NCBI RefSeq assembly: GCF_021018805.1
Contig: NC_086248.1
Span: 56,425,485 to 56,489,484, forward strand
From: Prinia subflava
Taxonomy: Eukaryota > Chordata > Aves > Passeriformes > Cisticolidae
Direction: 5' to 3'
Length of the DNA: 64,000 bases
Shown: positions 14,951-25,613 of the stretch, one piece after another
Layout of the letters: each line of letters begins with the position of its first letter
Position numbering within the stretch: the stretch's first letter is position 1
Translations under genes and position numbers: made by a program
Notes under the pieces: generated by a model
Told to the model about the DNA's origin: nothing
Databases searched by the model: none
Seen by the model: the letters and a program-made list of their open reading frames with translations, nothing else

Positions 14951-15810
14951 CCCTACAGCTCTACAGGAGTACATGTGACTTACAGCAAGGCAAAGGATTT
15001 GCAGAATCCTGTGTCTTTGGTGCTTTCATTTTTTTAATGCTTCAGCCTGAGCAAAATTAATCTTCTTAATGAAGTAAAATGGAGGAATAATTAGCTCCTT
15101 CACTTGCACATATTTAAGCACAATGCCTTTGCTGGGTTTCAGAAGTGCACAGAACTTCCATTTTTACCTGCTGCTTGGATTTCTCTGTTTAAAAATGCAG
15201 CAGATGTAGCTTGAAAAAAATGTTTCTGCTGTGAGCTGTATGCTAAGGCTCTGATAAATGCCTTGTCATATTTGCTCTGCTTTGTACTTGGAAAGATTCT
15301 TATTTGTTTGCTTTTATGTTTCTACAACTCTCCTTTTTTTTTTTTGCACACCATTTCCAGGCAAGGGATAATTATGTCAGGGATGACAGGCTCTGAGGAA
15401 AACTTTCTGTTCTGCATTTGGCTTTCCTTCACAGGGATTATGTGGGACTGAATAATGAAGAAAAGGTCCAAAGTCTGCCTCAGAAAAGCCCCTTCTTGAT
15501 CATTTCATCTCAGCCCTCACAGTTTTGCCATCTTCATATGTAACTGCCCAGTTACATCCAGCACTAGATGAGGAATGGTGTCATCCATAACATACCAACG
15601 TGACCTGAGGCAAAACAGAGCTGCCCTTCTGCTAGAAGACCCCCTGAATAATTCACTTCCTGTTTGGGAAAACTCCCTGAGCCAAAGTCTGATTTCTGAA
15701 AAGAAAGCTAGACATGGTTTGGGGGTAGAGGTGATGAAGGGTGGTCTTGTCTTGTGGGACAGAAGGGGAAAAATTAGCAAGTCTGGGTCCTTTTCACTAT
15801 CTTAGAAAGA

Positions 15811-15830
15811 TAATCCTAGAATTAGGATTA
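15811..15830. repeat. Perfect 8-bp inverted repeat with a 4-base loop
   Basis: taatccta / gaat / taggatta forms a simple hairpin. A partial direct copy of the surrounding ttagaaagata unit follows at 15843-15853. No known function. Confidence 0.6.
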
Positions 15831-15854
15831 GAAAGAGAATCCTTAGAAAGATAA

Positions 15855-15930
15855 ACCTATCCTCACCTTAGTTTCTGTAAAACAGGGAAATAATGTTTAT
15901 TATTACTGCTAGTCTGTTCAAATAATATGG
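15855..15930 (-). mobile_element. MIR-like SINE fragment
   Basis: The sequence cctatcctcaccttagtttc followed by tgtaaaacagggaaataatg and tttattattactg resembles the reverse complement of MIR (cctcagtttcctcatctgtaaaatgggg, then ataataa). It lies in intron 2, 218 bp beyond the exon 2 donor. Confidence 0.5.
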
Positions 15931-16147
15931 GAGTACATCACAGCACTTCTGTTTTCCATGGATACCAAATTTCAAAGTAGAAAGCAGAGCCCAGATGTGC
16001 ACAACAGCCTTGGTCAGCAGAGTTTCAGGTTTTGGAACGTTTCTCCTCTTCCAGTGGCACACAATCTCATAAATATATGGCAAGTACAGACCTGTTATCA
16101 GTACAAAACACGTAAACAAATTTTGTGGGGAGGAAAGAGTGGCTTAC

Positions 16148-16366
16148 TCTGGTGTTTCTCTGGCTCTCCCAGGAGCAGGACTCGGCCTCCTGAGGAGCAA
16201 TCCCTCGCTGGAAAGGGTGGTGGTCACTCAGGCAGGTCTGGCAGAGCGGAGGCTCCAGCTCTGAATCCCCTGCAGGTAAATTCATCACAGTGGGCCCCGG
16301 GTATTTGAGGCTGGCTTGTGGATGCTTTTCAGCGTTGACCATGGGGCTCTTAATCCACCTTCGTAC
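16148..16366 (-). CDS. SGK1: SGK1 long isoform, coding exon 2 (residues 24-96)
   Basis: This is the second coding exon of the long SGK1 isoform. A pyrimidine-rich tract ending TTGGCAG precedes the first base at 16366. The exon runs 73 codons from VRRWIKSPMV to SWESQRNTR and ends at 16148 before a GTAAGC donor (16147-16142). Both ends are phase 0, so it joins exon 1 in frame to give KKR-VRRWIK. Against my memory of the human protein, the start (VRRWIKSPMV), the centre (LCQTCL, FQRG) and the end (ESCSWE) are conserved. The stretches between are clearly diverged, and there is one extra residue near DHHPFQRG. The exon is specific to the long isoform and lies before the kinase domain. It has no recognised fold; the CxxC in LCQTCL is the most notable motif. 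The next expected exon, beginning VREPC in human, is not found in 1-16147, so it probably lies beyond the left edge. Confidence 0.95.
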
Positions 16367-19301
16367 CTGCCAACACAGAGGGAGATTATGGACTCTGCTT
16401 TTCAGCAGTTGGGATGGCACAACAGGGTTTCCAATGAGGACAGTAGCACAGATTGGGGAAAATAATCAGACGTGAGGATCAGGATTAATTTTCTGTAGGA
16501 AAAGGTACCAGACAAAGCAGGGTGAACACACATCTTCATAGCCAGGCTCTTTATGCTGACAATTTTTTGCTGCTTTGTGCAAATCTGCCACAAGATTATC
16601 TACAAAATAAAAGCCTCATAAATATATTGAAATACACAGTAGACTGCTAAGAAGAGAGCGATAACTACCCAAAGCAAGTACTTCCAGCCTAAACAGCTCA
16701 ATTTCCCCATGAGAAAAAGCAGACAGGTTTTGCAGGAATAGAATTGTAAGACTTGCTTTCTGCAGCCCTTTCTTTTAACAGCATTATCTCCTGTATCATC
16801 TCTGACTTCATAAACTACCTCAGCCTTTTCTGTGCCTTCTATCACTCCATTCAAGAGTCAGTTTCTCTTGCTGACCTGCCCCAAATTTTAACTCTGTCTT
16901 CTCTAACATGCCTCCCCCTGCCTTCTCCTCATCTCTGTAGCTTCCCAGCTAGGACCCGGTGCACTACAGTAGGAAGGACACTGGTTACAAGCATACTATC
17001 CTGCACTGCCAGGGAACAGTGTCAGCCTTGTGCACTTTGTTTGCTCTTCCTTTCACTTCTGTGGCTTTCTCTTTTCTGCCATGTGAATCAAAAGTATTGG
17101 ATTTTCTGAGAAGTTAGGTGAGGGGTGAGACACCTTTCTGAGATCTTTTTCCAAATTGTTTTGCACAGTGAAAGCAAAAAGGCCACTATGCGAGCTGTGG
17201 TACATTTGCACTGAATCTGTTCAGAACTCTGCCATTTGAATGCAAAGGATGGGTAGGGATGTCTCAGGACACATTCCGAGCCCGGAGAGGGAAGGCTGAG
17301 ACAGCCAGGGCTGACAGCCCTACTGTCCTCCTATTGACAGGATGCAATCTCTTTGCTCTGTGATCTTGGTGTCCCTCGCCTCAGCATCTCCATTCTTCAT
17401 TAGGAGATGATATATGCCATTAGAGGATGCTTTACATGAGGAAAAAAAGCATTTTATGTTACATTAGTCATGAGCAGGATGGCAAGTGCCTGATTAATGG
17501 TGGAAGTCTCAATCACAGCAACTGGTAACCAGGATCATGTTTGATAAACAAACAGAATGAGACATCTCTGACTGGCCTTCTGCTGGTGACTCCTCCATGA
17601 GCAAAGTGCCTGCAATTGCCCTGCTGTGCTGACCTGCCAGTAATCTCAAGATTAGGAAAATTTCTCTTTCCTCTCTATGGAAACCAAGCAAATAGATTTC
17701 CGTCTGTGGGCAAATGAGCCACTTTCCAGTGTACTCCCCATTTGCATCTTTTAGTGTCAGTTTGTGTGGATAATATTATCATCTGCTTCTGTGCTCTGGA
17801 GCATCCCCACAAAATACCCAGACTGCTTTAGCTTCAGGTTGATGTGTTGAAGTTCTAGGGGGGAGGGATTATTTTTTTCAGATTTAATTTCAATAACTAT
17901 ATATTGAAACTGATCTTTTAACTCAGGCGGATTAAAAAAAATTGCCAAGCATAAATGATTCAATGATTGTAAGCACATCATTAAATATATTATTCTGCCC
18001 AAATAAATACATGGTTATGTGTCTTGGTCTAATTTCAGATTTTGGTGTGTTGAAAATAATTATATTCATGGTAAAAAACCCCCACCAAACTCATGCTTGA
18101 TTTCCCAGTGTAGTTTTATTGCAGGAAATATTCAATATAGCTAATGTGTTTTTGAAAGAAGTAAATGTCTGTTGAATTTGTCCTTTTTCATTTACACCTG
18201 GTGATAGTTAAGTGTTTTCTGACCTGGTTCTGCATTTCTTCCTCAACATCCTGCAAGTTCAGTCATTTCCCTATGGGTGCACACAGTGTGTAGAAATGAG
18301 CATGAATAAAGAACAAAACTGACAGCAGAAAAGGACCTGCAATGAGCTGCAGGTTCAGTTTTCCTTAAAAATTCAGGAAACATAGACCAGTCTTTTGTTT
18401 GAGACTTCTCAACTGCATATGGAATCCACATGTAAATGTGGATTTAAGATTTCATTAAGACCCTATGATGTTTGGTTTTGTGATATCAAATTCATGGCAT
18501 TTGCAGTGATACAGTTAAACAATAATTTCTATTGTAACTTCACCTGTGTTTTCAGTCTTGTGTTTCCATTTACATATCTCTAGCCTGCCTGTGTAGGAAG
18601 AAAAATTCAAAACGTGACCTGAGAACTTCTGATACACCAAAATCTGTTGGTATTGAATGATCTTGTAGCTATACCTTTTAATGACAATGAAATATACATT
18701 CTGCAGTATAAAGATCATAAATTAAAAATTAACCACCAGTGCTTTAATGATGAGGGAAAGTAAGACAGAGTGCATGTTATGAAGATGCACACACCAGAGT
18801 GTAGATGGCATTTCTTGCTCTAGCATCAGCAAGTGGTTCCTGAGTGCACACAGTTCTTTATTTATTATTTATTCCAAGCTGACTCCTGATTTTAAGTCAG
18901 ATACATATCTATTTTTATGGATTACTTATTGCTGTTTTAAAATATTGGGCTAAACAAAAGTTTTCACGTGATAGGTCCATATTATTTTGCATTATAGCCT
19001 GTACTGAGAGATGAAAAATAAACATGGTCATGAACACTGCTCTGGTCATATTATTGTTCTGTTGAATGAAGCAGAGTTTTGGGGAAACTAAGGTGAAAAA
19101 GAATTCAGGAGCATCCAGCTTTGAGATTGACTGGCCCAGCAGGATTTTTTTTTTCTTTAATGGTTAGGAAAAGTTCAAATAAGTTAGCACACCCACAAAT
19201 GCACTGTCAGAGGAGCGGTTTAAAACTAGTTTTTCTTCATTAGGTCAGACAAAGTCCAGGTTCATGTACATCCAGCCACGTCTGCTCAGTCCAGGACACG
19301 G

Positions 19302-19314
19302 TGCTGACTCAGCA
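19302..19314. promoter_or_regulatory. Perfect Maf recognition element (T-MARE)
   Basis: TGCTGACTCAGCA is the full 13-bp palindromic T-MARE consensus bound by Maf homodimers and by small-Maf partners of NRF2, BACH and NF-E2. It lies in SGK1 intron 1, about 130 bp from a CpG-rich patch. The match is exact; occupancy is inference. Confidence 0.5.
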
Positions 19315-19437
19315 AGACACACGTAACATTTCAATAAACTTCACTGAGTCACTCTGAAAAGTAATAGATAACCCACAAACATAAATGGAAGTCCAAGGCC
19401 CGCATAGCCAAGCTGAGGGAAGTTGTTTTTCTTTCCT

Positions 19438-19575
19438 GTGGAGCCTTTGCCCCCGAGCGAGGCGCCGAGCTGGGGCCCTTGGTGCCTGCCCACGCACCCC
19501 GACCCGCCCGCGGGAGCCGCGCTGGGGCTGGGCTGCCAGGGAGCTGTGCCAGCGCCTCCCAGGGCTGCCCTGCCT
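19438..19575. promoter_or_regulatory. Small CpG-rich patch in SGK1 intron 1
   Basis: About 140 bases are strongly GC-rich with a dense run of CpGs (gagcgaggcgccgag, cccgacccgcccgcgggagc) inside otherwise AT-rich intron. It could be an intragenic promoter, an enhancer or a small unmethylated island. No coding exon with splice sites and family similarity is visible; the overlapping Ala/Pro-rich frames look compositional. Confidence 0.35.
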
Positions 19576-20445
19576 GCATGGGCTAAAGTCTGCTCTCCAG
19601 GCACAAGCTATGTAACCTTGTGTGGACAGCTGGGCTCAGAATGATGGTGGATTTAATTCGTTCTGCAGCCATTTACTCCATTTATCTAAGTCAAAATTTC
19701 AGGGTTGATTCTGAATTGAGAGGTTCAGAAGGACCTTCATGACATTCACCTCCTGTAATTTCACTACTTCAGCTAATTCAGACTAATGCCCTTCAGTATC
19801 CCTTTGCAGACAAACCCTACATTTGCATTTTGAAATTCATAGATAACATAGAGTAAAGTGGACAGAAGAGTCTAGAAAATTCAATGATTCATCACTGACT
19901 TTCAACACATATCCACATCCAAAAAGCATTGAAAATACTGATTTGAAAGTAGGAATTGGCAGCAAGGTCAAGATCAGACTTTGGAAGAAAACCAATTTCC
20001 CTGGCCATTGCTATGCAGGTCTTGGGTTTCTATCGAAGCTTGTAAACAATATATTACTTTTCAGAGGGTCTCAGTTAAGTTTATTGAAATGCTATGTGTA
20101 TAGATTAGTCACTGAATTGTAAGTCTACACTATAGGCTTTTGTCTAGCTTTAACCTTAATAGACTTCAAAGACTTTTTTGAGGTTTTAATATTTACATTT
20201 ACATTAGACAAGTGCCTTAGATCTATAGCTCTGTTTGACCTGGGCTATCTTAAATGCCACTAAAGGATTCAAAGTACAAACGCTCTTTTCTTTTGAATTC
20301 ACTTCCACTAAAAAGACTCCTACAACTGAATTGCACAAAAATAAAAAGAATTTTAAAGAAATTTCTCAGAGTTTCTTCCCTGATTTGACAGATTAGGATT
20401 AACAAGTAGCAGATGATAGTTTGCTGTTTAAGGCATTATATGATC

Positions 20446-20790
20446 ACAGATTCATGGAATGATTTGGGTTGGAAAGGACCTTAAAGATCACCAACTTCCA
20501 ATCTCCTTGCTGTGAACAGGGACACGTTCTGTAAGACCAGATTGCTCCAGGCCTCATCCAGCCTGGCCTTGAACAATTCCAGGGATGGAAAATTCATAAC
20601 TTCTCTGGGCAACCTGTTCCAGAGCCTCACCACTGTCATACTGAAAATTTTCTTGCTAATACCTAATTTAAACATATTTCTGTTCCAATTCACTCCTTCT
20701 CCTGTCACTATGCCCTTGTAAAAAGAATTTTAGACCTCCTGTAGGGCCCCTCCAGGTACTTGAAGGTGCTGTAAGGCCTCCCCAGAGCTC
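20446..20790 (-). mobile_element. CR1 LINE, 5'-truncated 3' end
   Basis: The left end carries the typical avian CR1 3' terminus in reverse complement (gatttgggttggaaagga). The minus-strand frame at 20708-20481 keeps the end of the CR1 reverse-transcriptase ORF, including VVRLWNRLPREV and LELFKARLDEAW. CR1 retrotransposes by target-primed reverse transcription and is normally truncated at its 5' end, as here. Homology fades near 20790 (ccccagagctc). The copy is dead: only about 75 codons of ORF2 remain. Confidence 0.95.
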
Positions 20791-22839
20791 AAATACCAAC
20801 ATGCTAGATGCATAATTCTTCGTGGCACTGTAAGGAGTATTTTATTATTCAAATACATTGTTTTTTTATTCTTACCATGATATCCACTACCAGTAAATAA
20901 ACTAGAGCCTGCTCCTAACTGCAGGAAGCAACCCTCTCCTGATCTTCCTCTGAAGACTTATGTACTTTTGTTTCCAAGGCAAAGCCCTTAATCTCGCCCA
21001 GCAATTTCATCCACCATTATAGAGTATAAGCAGCAGAGCACTCTAAATGTGTCTGAGATAATCCAAGTGCAAATAATTTCAACTTGTCCAAAATCAAAAA
21101 TTTCACATTTTCAAGTCAAATGACATTTTTACTTTCTTTTTATTATTATTTGTTATTGAGATAGAACAAATTATTTGGAACAAATGCAGTCAACTTCACA
21201 CTCACAGACTTTCATGACTGGGAATAAACACTTTTCCACCCTGTCACATTTTAGAATTTTTTCTATGTGTAGTTGTCTTGGACCACCAAAGGAGCTCTGG
21301 AATTAGTCAAAGTTGTTTGGTATTTCTGGCATTTCTTGCAATGACAACAAATAAAATTGATTAAAATTTTCCCTGTTCTTTCAGGAAAAGTCAGTTCAAA
21401 GGAGTGTTGTTCACCCTTCTAATATGTAGCCATGTTTCATTAATCCCAAACTAAACTGAAATGTGACTGCTGTTAGAGAACAGCTCTAAACACCCTTTTC
21501 CCAAGCATGGCCTGTAGCATTGCTGAAAGGTGCACAAGTATTTTTTTAAAGGCTCTTTATTTTCTGAGCCTCATTTGCTCAAGTTTCTTTGTTTGCTTTA
21601 CTTTCTAAAAACATGATATCCAACAGTGATAATCTCAGACCTGAAAATTGCCAGATGTGATTAAATGAGATTTGCCAAGTTCCAGGGTTTTTTTTCCATC
21701 CTGTTTTTTCCTGTTATGTAATAGCAAACAGATAAAGCTTTTAATTTCATATGGCTCAGTTGTCAATGGCATCAGTCGACTCAGCACATTTTACACTTTA
21801 ATCGGTTATCCATAATCCAGTCCCCATCACTGCAATCATGAGCAACATTTTCCATGAGAGAAACACCAGCCTGTTCTCTGGGGCTGCTACTGATGCAGAT
21901 GTGGCTTGTGCTCAGAGGAAAAAAGATGCCACTGGCACCAGTGACCATCCTGGGGTATCCTCCCTATCTCTGGAGACTCTGAAAAACCTGGTGTTTCGCA
22001 GGATAAGACAAGCTTCTTTTCTGGCTTCACAGCTGAACACTTGACCTTCAAAACTGAAGAATACACAGGAAAAGAAAAGGCAGGCTATGCAGAGACATAA
22101 TGTCTTGCAGGATTAGGCCCTTTGTGGAAGTGGCAGTCACTTCACTGCACTAAGCCCCAGTGCCTGATATAGACCATGGATTTTAGTAGGATTTGGCAAC
22201 AGGGTGGGAAGATACATATCCTGGAGTAATATTTGTGTGAAAGGAAAAAGAGACATAAGTTTGTAGACAAATTTGATAGGCCATTAGATGTTTAAAATTG
22301 CAGACATTTGCTGAGGACTGAGTGTAAACTGAATTATGGAATGGCTTGAGGGAAACTGTGGAAAAAACTGCTTGGAGGTCCAGTATAATCAGGCAGTTCT
22401 CAATGGAACATCACACCCACCAACACAATAGTATCAAATGTAATCTGACAGCTTTGCAATCATGTGCTCTGTACAGCAGTATTTTCTCCCTCCAAAACTT
22501 TGGACAGGTTTTTTTTTTTTCATATTTTTTGTGGGATATTGGAATAAACCACTCTGTGCCCTTGAACTTTTCTGCACTTAAACGTCTATTCTTCATGAAA
22601 GTTTGTTTGCATCAGTTATGGGTTATTTTGGCTCTTAGTCAGCTCCTTCACGCTGCATGTTGAATTTCAAAGTCTCTGGATATTCTTTTACCTACCGGCC
22701 AATACCAAACACCTCGACTGTGATCTAGGTCAGTGTTATGTGCCTGTGTTTGAGTTCTGCCTCCCTCTGATATCAAATGTACATTTCTCAGTCTCCAGTT
22801 ACTGTTCATCCGATCCCTTCTTTCCTTTTCCTGACGTTA

Positions 22840-23345
22840 TCTAATTGCACGCTGGACAAGAATCTGAATTTTCATCCATTATGTAAACCCGAGGTGGACA
22901 CGGAGCTCTTGGAATCATCTCCCCTGCAGTCTTGAGGGCGACTGTCAGGAAACCTATTTAAATTACAATTAGGGAGATTAGGGAATGAAAAGCTCCATTG
23001 TTCAAACTGTATACAGTCATCCACTTAAGTGGAAAATGGTAAACGAGAGACAGGCTGATTAATGCCCCGACTGAGATCTAGCACTACTCTCTAGCTGACT
23101 CTGACATTTAATTTGTCATGTCCCATGGGAAATGCGGCACAGCGAAAGAATCAGTTTGTCAAATCACCTCGAGCTATTTTTTTTTTTCCCTGCAGATCCC
23201 TGAAACACATCACTTTGTTGATTAATAATCACATTTTATTTTAAAAGGGAAAGTGAAGGGCAACTCGCTGCACAGTCATCATTTGCTGCTTTCCCTGCAA
23301 AGCCGAGAAGCTGCTCGCTAAAAAGCAGACAGAGGCCAAATAGAG
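22840..23345. promoter_or_regulatory. Enhancer-like block with clustered factor motifs
   Basis: This intron 1 stretch is non-repetitive and more even in composition than its surroundings. It combines several developmental factor motifs: a SOX-like CCATTGTT (22996-23003), a 14-bp palindrome tccacttaagtgga holding NKX-type TTAAGTGG (23020-23033), and homeodomain-like sites ttaaattacaattag and gttgattaataatcac (about 23217-23232). Conservation itself cannot be measured here, so this is a candidate conserved non-coding element. Confidence 0.35.
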
Positions 23346-25506
23346 CACGTTGTTTCTGTCCAAGCCTGGATATTCATGGCCTGGATTCAGGGAGAGCTTA
23401 GTCCTCCAACTGTGCCAGGAAAAAGGTTACCTGCATGAGGGGACCTGGGGAAGGACACATTGGCCACAGCTCGGGGTGGAGAAGTGCAGGGAATTACAAT
23501 GTCCTTCACGGGAGCTCCAGCACACTTTGGTATTGCAGAGGAATATACAGCACCTGGCAGGAATCAGATCTAAGGGAAGGCACAGCAAAATTTTTAGGAC
23601 TTCTTGTTGTCATCACTTGCAATGTTAACACATCAAGTAAATAAGGCCGATTTTTATGATCTTAAGTGTGAATGACATGTTTCCAGGCCGCAGAAGGAAG
23701 TCAGCAAAGGCAAGATTCTTAAAAAAAATATGTCAACATGTGACTGCATTCAGGCACTAATCCCAGAAGTTGATGGGTACCAAAATGACTCAAGGAATCT
23801 GGAATCCTCTAAATATGGGTTTAAATAGTTCTGCTGAACACGTTGTAAATCATGTAAGTCAAGGCATGAAGAGCAGCAGAAAAATTAGGCACATCAGCGT
23901 TGCAAATAACTAACATTAATGGGCACACAGCAAACTGCTTGGTTGATATTCCTGTTCCAGCAAATGGGAAATCTCTTGCCAGCTCCAGTAGTGCAGGAGA
24001 AAGTTTGTAAAACCCACATCTCACATTAATAGCTAAATTAACTTTTGCTGTGTCCTCACATTGATTTTTTGTAATGTGTCACCAAAAAAATCTAAACAGC
24101 TGAATAGGCACCACTTAGGATTTTCCTCTCTTGCTTCCTCCCATGTTGTCCTTGATAACAATTGTTAGTGTCATGGGATTCTTTTCTCTGTGAATAAATA
24201 AATAACTGATGTGTTGGAATCAGGTAAGGGCTCTTGGATCAATTGCAAGCACTGATGGTACTTGTTAGTACATGAGATGAGACAATAGAGTCATTGTCCA
24301 TTCTGGTGTATAAACACCCTCTGCGTATTATGTCAAAGAGGCAAACAAAACAAAATGGGGTTTATTGTGTATGTGCAAGTGTAATCTTTCCAGGCTACCA
24401 AGTTAAAAGTGCTTTTCATCTAGATGAAATAAAAACAACATGAACAATACAGCCCGAAATCCTATCCAAATAGTCCGAGGCTGCTCGCTGGTACCTTCTC
24501 TTCTCTATTCTCTGTTTTATGTGAGCAAAGCCAATTGTCAGTAAACCTCGGCAATGTTTATTTTAACTCCTGCTCTGATAAACACCACATCCCACATCTA
24601 TTAGTCAAAGCCTCAAATCACTCCACAGGGTACTGTGAGCATCTGATCCAGGCACAGGAGCCAGGGAATGCATGCTTGGATGTGAATGGGCAGCAAAGGT
24701 AGGTGAATGAAAAAAATTCCAGGCAAAACAAAGATACCTCAGTGTGTTTTTTCTCCTTCTCAGTTTCCTGATGCAACAGTTATTTAGCATCCTTCAGTAA
24801 TCTGGGCTGAAATAGCCCAGCATTATGAAGTTTAACTGCAGTGCAAGAATAATTACTGCAGTGGCAGAACACTATGGATGACTGGTTACAGCACCGAATC
24901 CCATTGAATACTCATCCTTAACTATTCAAAAGCTTCATAGTGTCAGAGCAGGGAAACACGTTTTGTAAGGCCAGAAATTAATAACTTTCCTATTTCAAAT
25001 TTGAGCCTAACACTGCACTTCACTAATCTCCTTTTGATTTGGCAGAAGGTGACCCTTCTAGCTTGTTATATAACTTCGCACAGCATCCTAATTTTTTGTC
25101 ACTCTTTAAAGCAACCAGGACCACTAGACAAGCTGATTTAGGATGCCTGGTCCTTCTGGCCCTATGAGAGAGACATGCCAAAACATTCACAGACCTGTGA
25201 GACAGACCATACACCCCAGAAATCTGCAATATTCCCAGAGGGGTTCTCAGTGAAAGATGACTGATTTTTTTACAGATCAGCTCCTTTGCCAGGCAAGGCT
25301 GGCCTGGGACCTGGCAGCAGGGACATCAGCAGCCTGTGGAGGCCCATGTATAGTGTGTCATGGCAGTGCCATGGGGGAGGCTGCCACAGCCTTGGTCCAG
25401 TCCCACTTGAGCACTCTGGGGTGGTCCTGTCATTTCTTCAGACTGGGTAACACAGACAAGGCAAATGTCTTTGCTTTTCTGTTCCAAGTCAAAGGAAACA
25501 TTGAAT

Positions 25507-25613
25507 AATAGAATTATAGAATACATTTGGGTTGGAAAGAGCCTTAAAGGTCCTCTCAGCCTTCTGCCATGGGCAGAGACACCTTCCACTTGACCAGGTT
25601 GCCTAAAGTCCCA
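25507..25613 (-). mobile_element. CR1 LINE, short 3' fragment
   Basis: About 105 bases match the CR1 3' end in reverse complement: agaattatagaatacatttg, then ggttggaaagagccttaaag and the conserved ccatgggcagagacaccttc. It ends inside the UTR or last coding part near gcctaaagtccc. Its subfamily looks different from the copy at 20446-20790. It is non-functional. Confidence 0.9.

Larger units (their letters stand above)
1..16147 (-). other. SGK1: SGK1 long-isoform intron 2 (partial)
   Basis: This is non-coding sequence downstream of the exon 2 donor, running off the left edge of the window. I looked on the minus strand for the next SGK1 exon by reverse-translating its expected WTNDDP-type end and found no match. 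Scattered open frames of 60-125 codons have no family resemblance, no paired splice sites and ordinary AT-rich composition. Apart from two MIR-like pieces (1828-1895, 15855-15930), a (TG)n tract at 13275-13306, a GC-richer patch at 12640-12910 and a possible conserved block at 14530-14950, I see nothing specific. Confidence 0.8.

Noticed and set aside
16067..16420. Whole 117-codon frame around SGK1 exon 2 as one coding unit
   Set aside because: Residues before VRRW and after NTR are intronic. AG acceptor and GTAAGC donor sites mark the true ends at 16366 and 16148.
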